From JAADHY01 sp964428935 (GTDB taxonomy: Bacteria; Planctomycetota; Planctomycetia; Planctomycetales; Planctomycetaceae), in the NCBI GenBank assembly GCA_964428935.1, contig CAYSAG010000046.1:1-24009 (forward strand): a DNA stretch of 24,009 bases. Reading direction: 5' to 3'. Under the pieces are notes generated by a model. The model did not search any database. It saw only the letters and a list, made by a program, of their open reading frames with translations, and was not told the DNA's origin. Below are positions 1 to 7,825 of this stretch, in pieces (the first letter of the stretch is position 1; every line of letters begins with the position of its first letter). The translations under genes were made by a program, and so were the position numbers.

Positions 1-26
1 GGTACAGTCGTGTGCTCTTCCGTTCT
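1..26 (-). other. Illumina TruSeq adapter-like sequence at contig end
   Basis: Read on the minus strand, these bases match the start of the TruSeq adapter (AGATCGGAAGAGCACACG...) at about 22 of 26 positions, with an unbroken 14-base core CGGAAGAGCACACG. UvrA homology is lost at exactly this boundary. This is most likely an untrimmed adapter carried into the assembly, not genomic sequence. Confidence 0.85.
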
Positions 27-1753
27 CCGCCCGCCAGACCGGCACCGATTTGACCGGCCAACCGAATGCGTTGGCTTTCGCCACCGGAAAGGGTCGGAGC
101 CGACCGTTCCAACGTGAGGTAGCCCAAGCCGCACTCCAGCAAGAACTGCAACCGGCCGCGAATTTCTTTCAGCGGTTCGGCGGCAATCAACTGGCCGGTG
201 GGGTCCAGGTCGAGGGCCTCGAAGAATTCGGCCGCTTCGGCAATGGTGAGCCGACACACTTCGGGCAAGGACAAACTGCAAGGCCGTCCGCGCCGCGCGA
301 ACCGCTCGCTGGCCGAGGTCACCCGGACGCTGCGAGCTTGCGGGTTCAACCGGGTTCCGTCGCAAGCTCGGCACGGGCCGAAGCGCAGGTACTTTTCCAG
401 CTGCCGACGGCGCGGACCGCTGCGTGTCTTCTGGTACTGCTCCAACAGCGGAGGCAGCACGCCGGCGTACGAGACGGGAACGGCGTAGCGTCCGCCTCGA
501 GTGCCGAACCGCAACGTAATTTTCCGGTCGCCGGTGCCGTACAAGAACAGCCGCTTCGCCTCCTCCGGCACGTCCTTCCACGGCCAGTGAAGCACCGTCT
601 GCCGCGGCAGTCCCAGCCACCTTTCGATTGACTGCGCCGCCGAGACCAGCAGCCGACGCCGTGTGCGGGGGAGCTTCTTGACCGGCCCGAGCAAGTGAAA
701 CGCTCCGTCCCAGAGCGACTTGTTCGGGTCGGCCACCAGCTTCTCCAGGTCGAACTCGTGGCGTCGCCCCAACCCCAAGCATTCGGGACACATGCCGCGT
801 GGGCTGTTGAAGCTGAAGAGCTGGGGCGAGGGCACGTCGAAGCTCAACCCGCAGTGCGTGCAAGCGTAGTGGGCGCTGTAGAGGCGGTCGGTGGTGAGGG
901 GCCTTGCGCAGCGGGGCGGCTGGTCCGACCTGGCCGGAGCCGCACCGTCAGCGGCCGCTTCGACAGACGGCTCCGCCCGGTCCGCTTGGGACGCAGAAGC
1001 CCGTCGACCCGTTTCCCCCGGAGCGTCGTCCACGGGCGCGGCCACCAGGCTGCCTCCGGAAAGACGCAAAGCCGTCTCGACCGCTTCGGCCAACCGGTGC
1101 CGGCTGTCTTTGCCGGCCACCAGACGGTCCACCACGACTTCCACGGTGTGTCGCAGCCGCCGGTCCAGCTCAATTTCGTCCGTCAGCTTGACGTACTGTC
1201 CGTTGACGCGAGCGCGGAGGAAGCCCTGGCGCAACAGCGACCGAAACAGCTCGCGAAACTCGCCCTTCTGCTGCTGAACCACCGGAGCCAGGACGGCGAA
1301 CCGTGTGCCGCGCGGCAGGGCGGCCAGGCTGTCGACAATTTGCTCGGGCGACTGAGCCGAAATGGGGCGGCCGCACTCGGGACAGTAGCCTTGGCCGACT
1401 CGCGCGTAAAGCACGCGCAGGTAGTCGTACAGCTCGGTCATGGTTCCGACCGTGCTGCGCGGGTTGCGCCCCGCCGTCTTCTGCTCAATGGAAATCGACG
1501 GCGCCAGGCCGGAAATGGAGTCGACGTCCGGCTTGGGCAACTGGCCCAGGAATTGACGGGCGTAGCTGGAGAGCGACTCGACGTACCGTCGCTGGCCCTC
1601 GGCGAAAAGCGTGTCGAACGCCAGAGAGCTTTTGCCCGAACCGCTGACGCCGGTCAAAACGACCAGCGCGTTGCGGGGCAACCGAAGGTCGACGTTCTTC
1701 AGGTTGTGCTCGCGTGCGCCGCGGACGAGAATGGTTGACTGAGCGGTCCGCAT
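1..1753 (-). CDS. uvrA: UvrA, excinuclease ABC subunit A (3' end missing)
   Basis: DNA-damage recognition ATPase of nucleotide excision repair, which loads UvrB. Translating from the ATG at 1753 gives about 575 residues of open frame to the window edge. Visible parts: Walker A GVSGSGKSS (residues 35-43), YVESLSSYARQFLG, CPEC at 124-127, the zinc finger CTHC...CPEC (C298, C301, C322, C325) and the first ABC signature LSGGESQRIRLA (about 554-565). The family is usually over 900 residues, so the first Walker B and the whole second ATPase half are missing. After GAGLAGG the expected VLYVLDEPS-like segment is replaced by ERKSTRLY, which is encoded by adapter-like bases 1-26, so true coding probably stops near base 30. 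An Ala/Pro/Asp-rich insertion (about 240-285) lies before the zinc finger. The zinc-ribbon gene ends 34 bp upstream on the same strand. The identification is certain; the 3' end is artefactual. Confidence 0.96.
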   Translation of the reverse strand, partial: MRTAQSTILVRGAREHNLKNVDLRLPRNALVVLTGVSGSGKSSLAFDTLFAEGQRRYVESLSSYARQFLGQLPKPDVDSISGLAPSISIEQKTAGRNPRSTVGTMTELYDYLRVLYARVGQGYCPECGRPISAQSPEQIVDSLAALPRGTRFAVLAPVVQQQKGEFRELFRSLLRQGFLRARVNGQYVKLTDEIELDRRLRHTVEVVVDRLVAGKDSRHRLAEAVETALRLSGGSLVAAPVDDAPGETGRRASASQADRAEPSVEAAADGAAPARSDQPPRCARPLTTDRLYSAHYACTHCGLSFDVPSPQLFSFNSPRGMCPECLGLGRRHEFDLEKLVADPNKSLWDGAFHLLGPVKKLPRTRRRLLVSAAQSIERWLGLPRQTVLHWPWKDVPEEAKRLFLYGTGDRKITLRFGTRGGRYAVPVSYAGVLPPLLEQYQKTRSGPRRRQLEKYLRFGPCRACDGTRLNPQARSVRVTSASERFARRGRPCSLSLPEVCRLTIAEAAEFFEALDLDPTGQLIAAEPLKEIRGRLQFLLECGLGYLTLERSAPTLSGGESQRIRLAGQIGAGLAGGERKSTRLY

Positions 1754-1787
1754 GGGTTTCTTGCGCCGTCGGAATGGCCGTCAATTC

Positions 1788-2588
1788 TCAGGAGCCGGGG
1801 CCGGACGCAGCGGACGAACCCGGCGACGTTCCCTGTCCCCGTCGCTTCTTCGCTCCCCCGCGTTTGCGTCGCTTTCGCTTGCGCCGTTGGCTGCGAGGGG
1901 CGCGAGACGAAGTCGAGCGGCCCGAACGGGGCTGTGGAGCCGACTGAGCGGACGAGGCCGAGCGCTCACTGGCCGTCGGAGCCGTTCCGGCCCCCTGGCC
2001 TGCCGTCGACTCCACGCAGTTGGTGTCGTCGACCGCCTGCGCAGCGTCGTTGCCCGTTGCCTCGGCCCGCTGCGTGCTCGACGCCGCTCCGCCGCCCGGC
2101 CGCTGAGACTTTCCGCTCTGCCACGCCTCAGCCGTTTCGCTCGCAGCCCCCTTGACCGACGGCGTGGGAGTTCCGCCACCGCTCGCCGGAGCCGCCGTTT
2201 CCACAAGTCGGGCCTGGGACGACGTGCCAGCGACCGTCGACACGGGCGACGACGAGACGGGCGACGCCGACGCACCACTCGCCGGCGAAACGTCCGGCGT
2301 CGACTCGGGCGACAAATTGGTCGACTGGGCGACGTCCGAGCCCGGCGAGCCGCCTGCCTCCGCACCGGCCCTTGCCCCGTCGGCCGACTCCAGCAGCGAG
2401 CTGGCCGGCCGCTCCACCCCGCTGTACGCGGTCGGCACCCGCACGGGGCGGCCCGGCGCGGCCCGCGGCCGTCCGTCAACCGGCTCGACCAACTTCATCA
2501 ACCGCTCACCGCCGCACCACGGACACGGCTGCACGACGACCGTTCCGGCCGTCTTCAACACTCCGCGGCACTGCGGACACCGCCACAC
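1788..2588 (-). CDS. Zinc-ribbon protein with disordered Ser/Ala-rich body and basic C-terminal tail
   Basis: A 266-residue protein starting at a GTG at 2588. The N-terminus holds two Cys pairs, CPQC (residues 4-7) and CPWC (about 22-25), a zinc-ribbon pattern followed by the hydrophilic segment GGERLMKLVEP. Residues from about 45 to 225 are rich in Ser, Ala, Gly, Thr, Pro and Glu and look disordered. The C-terminus carries a dense basic block (RSQRRKRKRRKRGGAKKRRG). I do not recognise a named family. The ribbon plus basic tail suggests nucleic-acid or ribosome binding, which is inference. It ends 34 bp before uvrA on the same strand, so the two may be co-transcribed. No clear Shine-Dalgarno is seen. 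The opposite strand is also open here because of high GC, but lacks recognisable motifs. Gene reality is moderately supported by the Cys pairs. Confidence 0.6.
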   Translation of the reverse strand: MWRCPQCRGVLKTAGTVVVQPCPWCGGERLMKLVEPVDGRPRAAPGRPVRVPTAYSGVERPASSLLESADGARAGAEAGGSPGSDVAQSTNLSPESTPDVSPASGASASPVSSSPVSTVAGTSSQARLVETAAPASGGGTPTPSVKGAASETAEAWQSGKSQRPGGGAASSTQRAEATGNDAAQAVDDTNCVESTAGQGAGTAPTASERSASSAQSAPQPRSGRSTSSRAPRSQRRKRKRRKRGGAKKRRGQGTSPGSSAASGPGS

Positions 2589-2656
2589 TCGGCGCGTGTC
2601 GCGTTTTATTCGAAACAGTGGTCCTTTGATTGTCGCCGCTCCTACTCACTTCCTCT

Positions 2657-2685
2657 TTGCGCGGCCCCGTTCCGTCCGTTACGAT
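2657..2685 (+). promoter_or_regulatory. Candidate sigma70-type promoter for the DUF368 gene
   Basis: TTGCGC (2657-2662), a 17-bp spacer and TACGAT (2680-2685). It would give a leader of about 110 nt before the ATG at 2805. The match is by eye and only moderate. Confidence 0.35.
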
Positions 2686-2804
2686 CCGAAACACGCTTCC
2701 CGGCCGCCCGGACCAGGACCACTCAGCCCCTCGTCCGCTCGGCGGCCTTTTCCGTGCAGCCCCTTAATCTGACAACCTTCGACCGGCAAGACAAGGCTTC
2801 GCCA

Positions 2805-3743
2805 ATGCACCGACGGCTCACACTGCTCCGACAGGACGCTCTGAACGCGCTTTGGGGCGTGCTCATGGGAGCGGCGAACATCATTCCGGGTGTTTCGGGC
2901 GGCACCGTCGCTCTGATTACCGGCATTTACGGCCGGCTGGTCACGGCCATTAGCCACGTGGACCTGGAGCTGGCGGACCACGTCCGGCACCGTCGGTGGC
3001 GAGAGGCAGCCGAGCACTTGGACGTGCGGTTCCTGGCCGCTCTGGCGGTCGGAATTACCGTCGGGACGTTGGGGCTGGCGTCGGTCATGAACTACCTGCT
3101 GGAGCAGCACCGTGCGGCCACGTACTCGGTCTTTTTCGGGCTGATTCTCGGCTCCAGCTTTCTCGTCTTCCGCCTGGTTCGCCGCTGGACGGTTTGGTGT
3201 GGCGTGTGGCTGGCCGCGTCGCTGGTCGCGGCTTTTGTCGTGGTCGGCCTTCCGACGCTCAGTTCGCCGCCCGAGGGGTTGGCCTACATTTTCTTGTGCG
3301 GCGTTCTGGGCATTTGTGCCATGATTTTGCCGGGAATCAGCGGGGCGTTCATTCTGCTGGTGCTGGGGCGTTACGAGTACATTACCGGGCTGCTGCGAGA
3401 CTTCCTGCACGGCCAACTGACGCTGCACGGCCTGGTCACCATTGTCGTTTTCTGTGCCGGGTGTGGAATTGGCCTTCTGGCGTTCGCTCGGTTCCTGCGT
3501 TGGTTGCTGACCCGGTTCGAGTCGGAGACCCTGGCCGCCCTGGTCGGGCTCATGCTGGGGTCCCTTCGGAAGCTTTGGCCGTTCCCGCAAGGACTGCCCG
3601 AGCAGTGGAACCAGTCCGTCGCCGGCTGTGCGGTGCTGTGCTTGAGCGCGTTGGCGGCCGTCGTGCTGCTGGAGTACTTGGCGACGCGACACACCGCGAA
3701 CGGCGGCGAAGCCACGGACGACGAGAGTGCCGCGGCGTCCTGA
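2805..3743 (+). CDS. DUF368-family membrane protein, likely undecaprenyl-phosphate translocase (PopT type)
   Basis: A 312-residue multi-pass inner-membrane protein. Two related signature segments, NIIPGVSGGT near residue 25 and MILPGISGAFILLVLGRY around 168-185, are the duplicated family motifs, each followed by hydrophobic helices. Other hydrophobic stretches include FLAALAVGITVGTLGLASV, SVFFGLILGSSFLVF, VWLAASLVAAFVVVGL, LVTIVVFCAGCGIGLLAF and AVLCLSALAAVVLLEYL. DUF368 proteins (PopT in Vibrio cholerae) were recently linked to flipping of the lipid carrier undecaprenyl phosphate back to the cytoplasmic face for reuse in envelope synthesis. That role here rests on family membership. The start is the ATG at 2805, where homology begins; the frame is open upstream by about 350 codons, but that part overlaps the minus-strand zinc-ribbon gene and looks non-coding. 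Convergent with the M28 peptidase, 205 bp apart. Confidence 0.88.
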   Translation: MHRRLTLLRQDALNALWGVLMGAANIIPGVSGGTVALITGIYGRLVTAISHVDLELADHVRHRRWREAAEHLDVRFLAALAVGITVGTLGLASVMNYLLEQHRAATYSVFFGLILGSSFLVFRLVRRWTVWCGVWLAASLVAAFVVVGLPTLSSPPEGLAYIFLCGVLGICAMILPGISGAFILLVLGRYEYITGLLRDFLHGQLTLHGLVTIVVFCAGCGIGLLAFARFLRWLLTRFESETLAALVGLMLGSLRKLWPFPQGLPEQWNQSVAGCAVLCLSALAAVVLLEYLATRHTANGGEATDDESAAAS

Positions 3744-3948
3744 CCGCGGACGAGCGAGTAGGGCGGCACGCCGTGGACGACGAGACGTTCCCCTGCGTCC
3801 CCGCCCCAAATGGGCGAGTAGGTCAGCGCGTCGCTCCGCAAGCCTCCGCAGCCGGAACGACCAACGGCTGAAGTCGGTGAGCCCCGCCGGTCCGTCGCCG
3901 CTGGGACACGTGGCCGGTTCGACGCACGTGGCTCGGTCGGCTCGTCGG

Positions 3949-5187
3949 TCAAAACACCAGCAGCACCAGCAGTTGGACCGAGCGACGAACCCACTTCTTG
4001 TCGGCGGCGGACAGCGAGCGTCCTTGTGCCAGGTCGGCGTCCAGGCGGACGGCCTGTCGGTGAATGCGGGCCACCAACGCGCGCTGGACGGCGCTGAGCG
4101 GGTAGTGCAGCTTCGGGTCGAGCAGCAGTCCGGTGACGCGTTTGAGCAAGCGCAGTTCGTTTGCGGCCAGGTCCTCTTCTGTCGGGCTCCACTGTGGAGC
4201 GTCCGGCCGTGTGGCCGCTTCGAGCACCACCTGTCGGACGAGGTCGCAGACAGCGGCCAGTTGGTCGTAGTCGAGCCGTTCGGGTCGGTCGTTGGGCGTG
4301 TGGTAGTCCGGGTGCTCGCCCGTTGTGAAGAACAAGAACGGCACGTGTCGGTCTCGGAACGGTCCGTAGTCACTGCGTGTGCCGACGGTGCTGGCGGCGA
4401 CGCGGGCGAGCTGGAGCCCGTTGGCGGGCCGGACGCTGTCCAAAATTTCGCGCAGCTGTCTGGAATGTTCGCTGCCGCAGACGAAGACGGTGTGCAGCGG
4501 CAGGTCCCCCAGCGAGCGTCCCAGCAGGTCGGCGACGACGAACAACCGAACCCGCTCCAGCGGCACCGGACTGTGTCGAACGAACCACCGGGCCCCCACC
4601 AGCCCACGCTCCTCCAAGTCGAACGACAGAAAAACGACGCTGCGCCGAGGCGGCGAGAGAGCCGAGGCGAACCAGCGAGCCACGGCCAGCAGCATGGCCA
4701 CCCCGCTGGCGTTGTCGTCCGCTCCCGGGTAAACCCGTCCGCCCGCGCGGCCCAAGTGGTCGAAGTGAGCTTCCAGCAGGACGTACTGGCCGCGCAGTCG
4801 TTCGTCGCACCCGGGCAGCACAGCTCCGACGTTCGTTCCCACGACAGTGGTGGTCCGGCCGTCTTCGGCCAGTCCGCGAATGGGTTGAAAGTAGCGGCCG
4901 TGGAACAAGGGTTTCAGACCCAACGACCGGAACCGTTCGCGAACGAACCGAGCGGCCAAGACAGCCCCGCGGCCTCGGCGTCCCTCCAACCGGTCGCTGG
5001 CCAGCAACTGCACGTCGCGCCGCAGGTCGGCCACTCGAATGCCGGCCCCGCCGGCGTCGCGGTGTGGAGTTCCACCGGCCGGGCCGCTGAGCGCCGTCCC
5101 GCCAGCCAACGCCCACGCCACGCCGGCCACGAGCGCGAGCGTCCAAAGCGGTCGAGCGGTGGCTGGCTGTCTGCGTCGTCCGGCCAT
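3949..5187 (-). CDS. M28-family zinc metallopeptidase (aminopeptidase-like), exported
   Basis: A 412-residue di-zinc peptidase. The N-terminus (basic MAGRRRQ, then LWTLALVAGVAWALAGGTALS) looks like a signal peptide or anchor, so the enzyme should act outside the cytoplasm. The metal and catalytic residues of the family are all visible: H141 in HFDHLG, D158 in GADDNASG, E192/E193 in DLEERG, D220 in VVADLLG and H296 in YHTPND. M28 enzymes mostly remove N-terminal amino acids; the substrate is unknown. A Leu/Arg-rich C-terminal extension of about 100 residues follows the domain. The start at 5187 was chosen because it gives the signal peptide and the first domain residues; the frame stays open upstream into the M3 gene. 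The M3 peptidase ends 106 bp upstream on the same strand, suggesting one unit. Confidence 0.88.
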   Translation of the reverse strand: MAGRRRQPATARPLWTLALVAGVAWALAGGTALSGPAGGTPHRDAGGAGIRVADLRRDVQLLASDRLEGRRGRGAVLAARFVRERFRSLGLKPLFHGRYFQPIRGLAEDGRTTTVVGTNVGAVLPGCDERLRGQYVLLEAHFDHLGRAGGRVYPGADDNASGVAMLLAVARWFASALSPPRRSVVFLSFDLEERGLVGARWFVRHSPVPLERVRLFVVADLLGRSLGDLPLHTVFVCGSEHSRQLREILDSVRPANGLQLARVAASTVGTRSDYGPFRDRHVPFLFFTTGEHPDYHTPNDRPERLDYDQLAAVCDLVRQVVLEAATRPDAPQWSPTEEDLAANELRLLKRVTGLLLDPKLHYPLSAVQRALVARIHRQAVRLDADLAQGRSLSAADKKWVRRSVQLLVLLVF

Positions 5188-5293
5188 GCTCGGCTCTCCG
5201 TTCAAACCGTGCGCACGCCGTCGCGTTGCCGAGCCGGCTCCGGCCAGCGAAGTCGAACCGCGGCGGCCCGCCGTCACAAGGAACCGTGTTCCG

Positions 5294-7399
5294 TCACAGC
5301 AAACCGTACTGACGCAACAAAGCGTCCGGGGTCGGTTCGCGGCCGCGGAACTGCCGGAACACGTCCATGGGGTGCCGACTGCCTCCCAAAGCCAACACCG
5401 TGCGACGAAACCGCCGTCCCAGTTCGCGGACGGCCTGTTGGTCGTCCAGGCCGGCTTCTTCGAAAGCCGCGAAGGCGTCCGCGCTGAGCACCTCGGCCCA
5501 CTTGTAGCTGTAGTACCCCGCCGCGTAACCGCCGGCGAAAATGTGCTGGAACGCGCACAGAAACCGGTCTTCCGGCAGCAGCGGCAGCACCGACGCTTTT
5601 TCGCTGATTCGTCGCATGACGTCAAACGGCGTTTCGTCTCCGCCGGGCTGAAACCGGTGGTGGAGGTGCAGGTCGGTCAAAGCGAACAGCACTTGCCGAA
5701 GCATGTGCAGCCCCGCGGCGAAGGTGCGAGCCGCTCGGACCTTCTCGAACAGCTCGTCCGGCAAAGGTTCGCCGGTCCGGTAGTGACGAGAAATGGCCTT
5801 CGCCGTCGGACGGTGGTAGCACCAGTTTTCGAGGAACTGGCTGGGCAGTTCGACCGCGTCCCACTCCACACCGTTAATGCCCGACACGTCCGGTTGGTCG
5901 ACGTCGGTCAGCATGTGCTGCAGCCCGTGACCGAATTCGTGGAACAAGGTCTCGACTTCGGCAAAGGTCAGCAGCGCGGGCACCTGAGCGGTGGGCGGCG
6001 TGGCGTTGCACACCAGGTGAGCGACGGGCAACTGCAGACGTCCGTCGATTCGGCGCCGCGTCAAACACTCGTCCATCCACGCTCCGCCCCGCTTGTCCTC
6101 CGGACGCGAGTACGGGTCTAGGTAGAAGGCCGCTCGCGGTGAGCCGTCTTCGTCCAGCACGCGGAAAAAGCGCACGTCCGGGTGCCACACGGGAGCTTCG
6201 CCGTCAGCCCGCTCAATGCGAACCCCAAACAGCCGCTCGGCCAGTCGAAACAGTCCGTCCAGCACCTGTTCCAGCGGAAAGTACTGACGCAACTGCTCCT
6301 CCGTGAAGTCGAACCGTCTTTCTCGCAGCCGTTCGGCCCAGAAGGCAATGTCCCAGTGAGCGAGCGGCTGGTCGAAGCCGTGGGAGCGAGCCAGTTGCTG
6401 CAGCTCGTCCAGTTCGCGGTGAGCGGCCTTCCAGGACGCTTCGCGCAGCCGTTCCAGCAGGGCTTCGACCGCTTCGACGCCGTCGGCCATTTTCGTCGCC
6501 AGGCTCAGCTCGGCGAACGTCCGGTAGCCGAGCAGCCGGGCTTTCTCCTGACGCAACTGCAAAATGCGGTCAATCAGCGGCGTGTTGTCCCACGGGCCCG
6601 AGGCGGCTCGCGTGACGTACGCCCGGTACATTTTCTCGCGCAGGTCACGGCGTCGGCAGTGTTTCAGGAAGGGGGTGTAGAGGGGAGCCTCCAGCGTGAA
6701 ACGCCACGGGCCAGATTCGGCCGTCGCCGGCGGTCGTGCTGGGTCCGACTTTCCCTCACGCGAGCGGTTGTACGACTCGGCCGCCAGCCGCAGCACGCTC
6801 TGGGGAAACCCCTCGACGTCCGCCGGGTCCGTCAGAACTAGCTCGAACGCCTTGGTCGCGTCCAGCACGTGGTTGGCGAAGTCCGTGCTAAGCTGCGACA
6901 ACTCTTGCTCAATCTGGTTGAACCGCTCGCGAGCTCGGCCCTCCAAGGCAATTCCGGCCAGCTCGGCGTCCAGCAGCCGCTTCCGGACAATGCGACGTCG
7001 CGTTTCGTCCCACCGTTGCCATTGGTCGCTGTCGCGAAGACGCCGCAAGGCTTCGTAAATGGGCCGACTTTGCCGGACACGCAGACTGAACCGGACGACG
7101 TCCGGCAAGACGGTTTCGTAAGCCTGACGCAGCTCCGTCGAATTCCGGACCGACAGCAAGTGACGGACGGGAGCCCACGCGTACTCGAACGGATGCTCCA
7201 GACGCTGTAACGGTTCGACCACCCCCTCCCAACTCGGACTGGCCGACCGCTCCAGCTCCGAAAGCCGTCGTTCGGCTTCCGCCAAGACCTGCCGAAGGGC
7301 CGGCACGACGTGGTCCGGCCGAATTCGGTCGAACCGCGGCAGTCCGTGCGTGAGCAACAACGGGTTGTCTTGCGGTGCGGTCTGACTTTCCGTCACCAC
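5294..7399 (-). CDS. prlC: Oligopeptidase A (M3 family metallopeptidase)
   Basis: A 701-residue cytosolic zinc endopeptidase that degrades oligopeptides, including cleaved signal peptides in E. coli, where the homologue has about 680 residues. The active site HEFGH (487-491) supplies two His ligands and the catalytic Glu, and E517 in AVELPSQFLENW is the third zinc ligand, with the spacing known for thimet oligopeptidase. The N-terminal NPLLLTHGLPRFDRIRPDHVVPAL aligns with the start of E. coli PrlC. I chose the GTG at 7399 because AAAGGAG lies 9 nt upstream (7409-7416 on the plus strand); an ATG between them is out of frame, and a further upstream in-frame ATG at 7462 lacks homology. It is followed by the M28 peptidase on the same strand, and divergent from floA. 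Confidence 0.93.
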   Translation of the reverse strand: MVTESQTAPQDNPLLLTHGLPRFDRIRPDHVVPALRQVLAEAERRLSELERSASPSWEGVVEPLQRLEHPFEYAWAPVRHLLSVRNSTELRQAYETVLPDVVRFSLRVRQSRPIYEALRRLRDSDQWQRWDETRRRIVRKRLLDAELAGIALEGRARERFNQIEQELSQLSTDFANHVLDATKAFELVLTDPADVEGFPQSVLRLAAESYNRSREGKSDPARPPATAESGPWRFTLEAPLYTPFLKHCRRRDLREKMYRAYVTRAASGPWDNTPLIDRILQLRQEKARLLGYRTFAELSLATKMADGVEAVEALLERLREASWKAAHRELDELQQLARSHGFDQPLAHWDIAFWAERLRERRFDFTEEQLRQYFPLEQVLDGLFRLAERLFGVRIERADGEAPVWHPDVRFFRVLDEDGSPRAAFYLDPYSRPEDKRGGAWMDECLTRRRIDGRLQLPVAHLVCNATPPTAQVPALLTFAEVETLFHEFGHGLQHMLTDVDQPDVSGINGVEWDAVELPSQFLENWCYHRPTAKAISRHYRTGEPLPDELFEKVRAARTFAAGLHMLRQVLFALTDLHLHHRFQPGGDETPFDVMRRISEKASVLPLLPEDRFLCAFQHIFAGGYAAGYYSYKWAEVLSADAFAAFEEAGLDDQQAVRELGRRFRRTVLALGGSRHPMDVFRQFRGREPTPDALLRQYGLL

Positions 7400-7476
7400 C
7401 GAACCATGCTCCTTTCGTGCGTCATGACACGGTTTCTTGGAAGCGCGAGGTCGAGTCTGCAACGCGCTGCAGCGAA

Positions 7477-7505
7477 TTCGGCCTCGTGGCCGAAACCCGG
7501 TTTCG
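7477..7505. repeat. Two overlapping inverted repeats
   Basis: TTCGGCC-tcgt-GGCCGAA (7477-7494) is a perfect 7-bp inverted repeat. CGAAACC-c-GGTTTCG (7491-7505) is a second one sharing CGAA with the first, so as RNA the two hairpins would be mutually exclusive. They lie 78-106 bp upstream of prlC and could be operators or a leader structure. No U-tract follows. Confidence 0.6.
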
Positions 7506-7607
7506 TCCCGCGGCCCCGGCCGACCGCCGCGGCACGGCCAGCCAAAAGGCTTCCCGGCCAGCGGCTGCGGGAGAAAGTCGCGTCATGATGAGAACCGACC
7601 GAGAAGT

Positions 7608-7635
7608 TTGCAATTGAGCCTGACCGGTTTACAAT
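7608..7635 (+). promoter_or_regulatory. Candidate sigma70-type promoter for floA
   Basis: TTGCAA (7608-7613), a 16-bp spacer and TACAAT (7630-7635). Both boxes are close to the consensus. It predicts a leader of about 185 nt before the GTG at 7826. Confidence 0.45.
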
Positions 7636-7825
7636 GGGCGTGCGTTTGTTGACACTCGTGCCGTGGCCGGCTGTCTGGCAGGCTTGCGAGCTGTTGAGGT
7701 TTGAGCCGGGCAGCAGGTGTGTCGGGTGGTGCCGGTCTGCAGGAGGGCCTGTCTGGCTTCGTTTTTCGGACGGCTCGGTCGAGCCCTGGTCGGCGGGTCC
7801 AAAAGCAAGCAGCGAGGAGGACGCC

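Larger units (their letters stand above)
7400..7825. other. Divergent intergenic region between prlC and floA with two overlapping palindromes
   Basis: About 425 bp without a supported gene. It holds the prlC Shine-Dalgarno, a candidate floA promoter at 7608-7635 and a pair of overlapping inverted repeats at 7477-7505 listed separately. The floA frame is open from an ATG at 7634, but that codon lies on the candidate -10 box and the intervening sequence shows no family similarity. Confidence 0.6.

Noticed and set aside
50..1738. Long plus-strand open frames opposite uvrA
   Set aside because: They have no recognisable domains, while the minus strand is clear UvrA; they are GC-driven antisense frames.
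1752..2804. A 351-codon N-terminal extension of the DUF368 protein
   Set aside because: It is Arg/Ser/Pro-rich without membrane or family features and runs antisense to the zinc-ribbon gene; DUF368 homology begins at the ATG at 2805.
5188..5625. Upstream extension of the M28 peptidase
   Set aside because: It overlaps the end of the M3 gene and would hide the signal peptide; the Cys/Arg-rich sequence looks like a shadow.
7634..7825. Earlier ATG start for floA
   Set aside because: The ATG overlaps the best -10 box, while the GTG at 7826 has a strong Shine-Dalgarno and begins at the membrane anchor.
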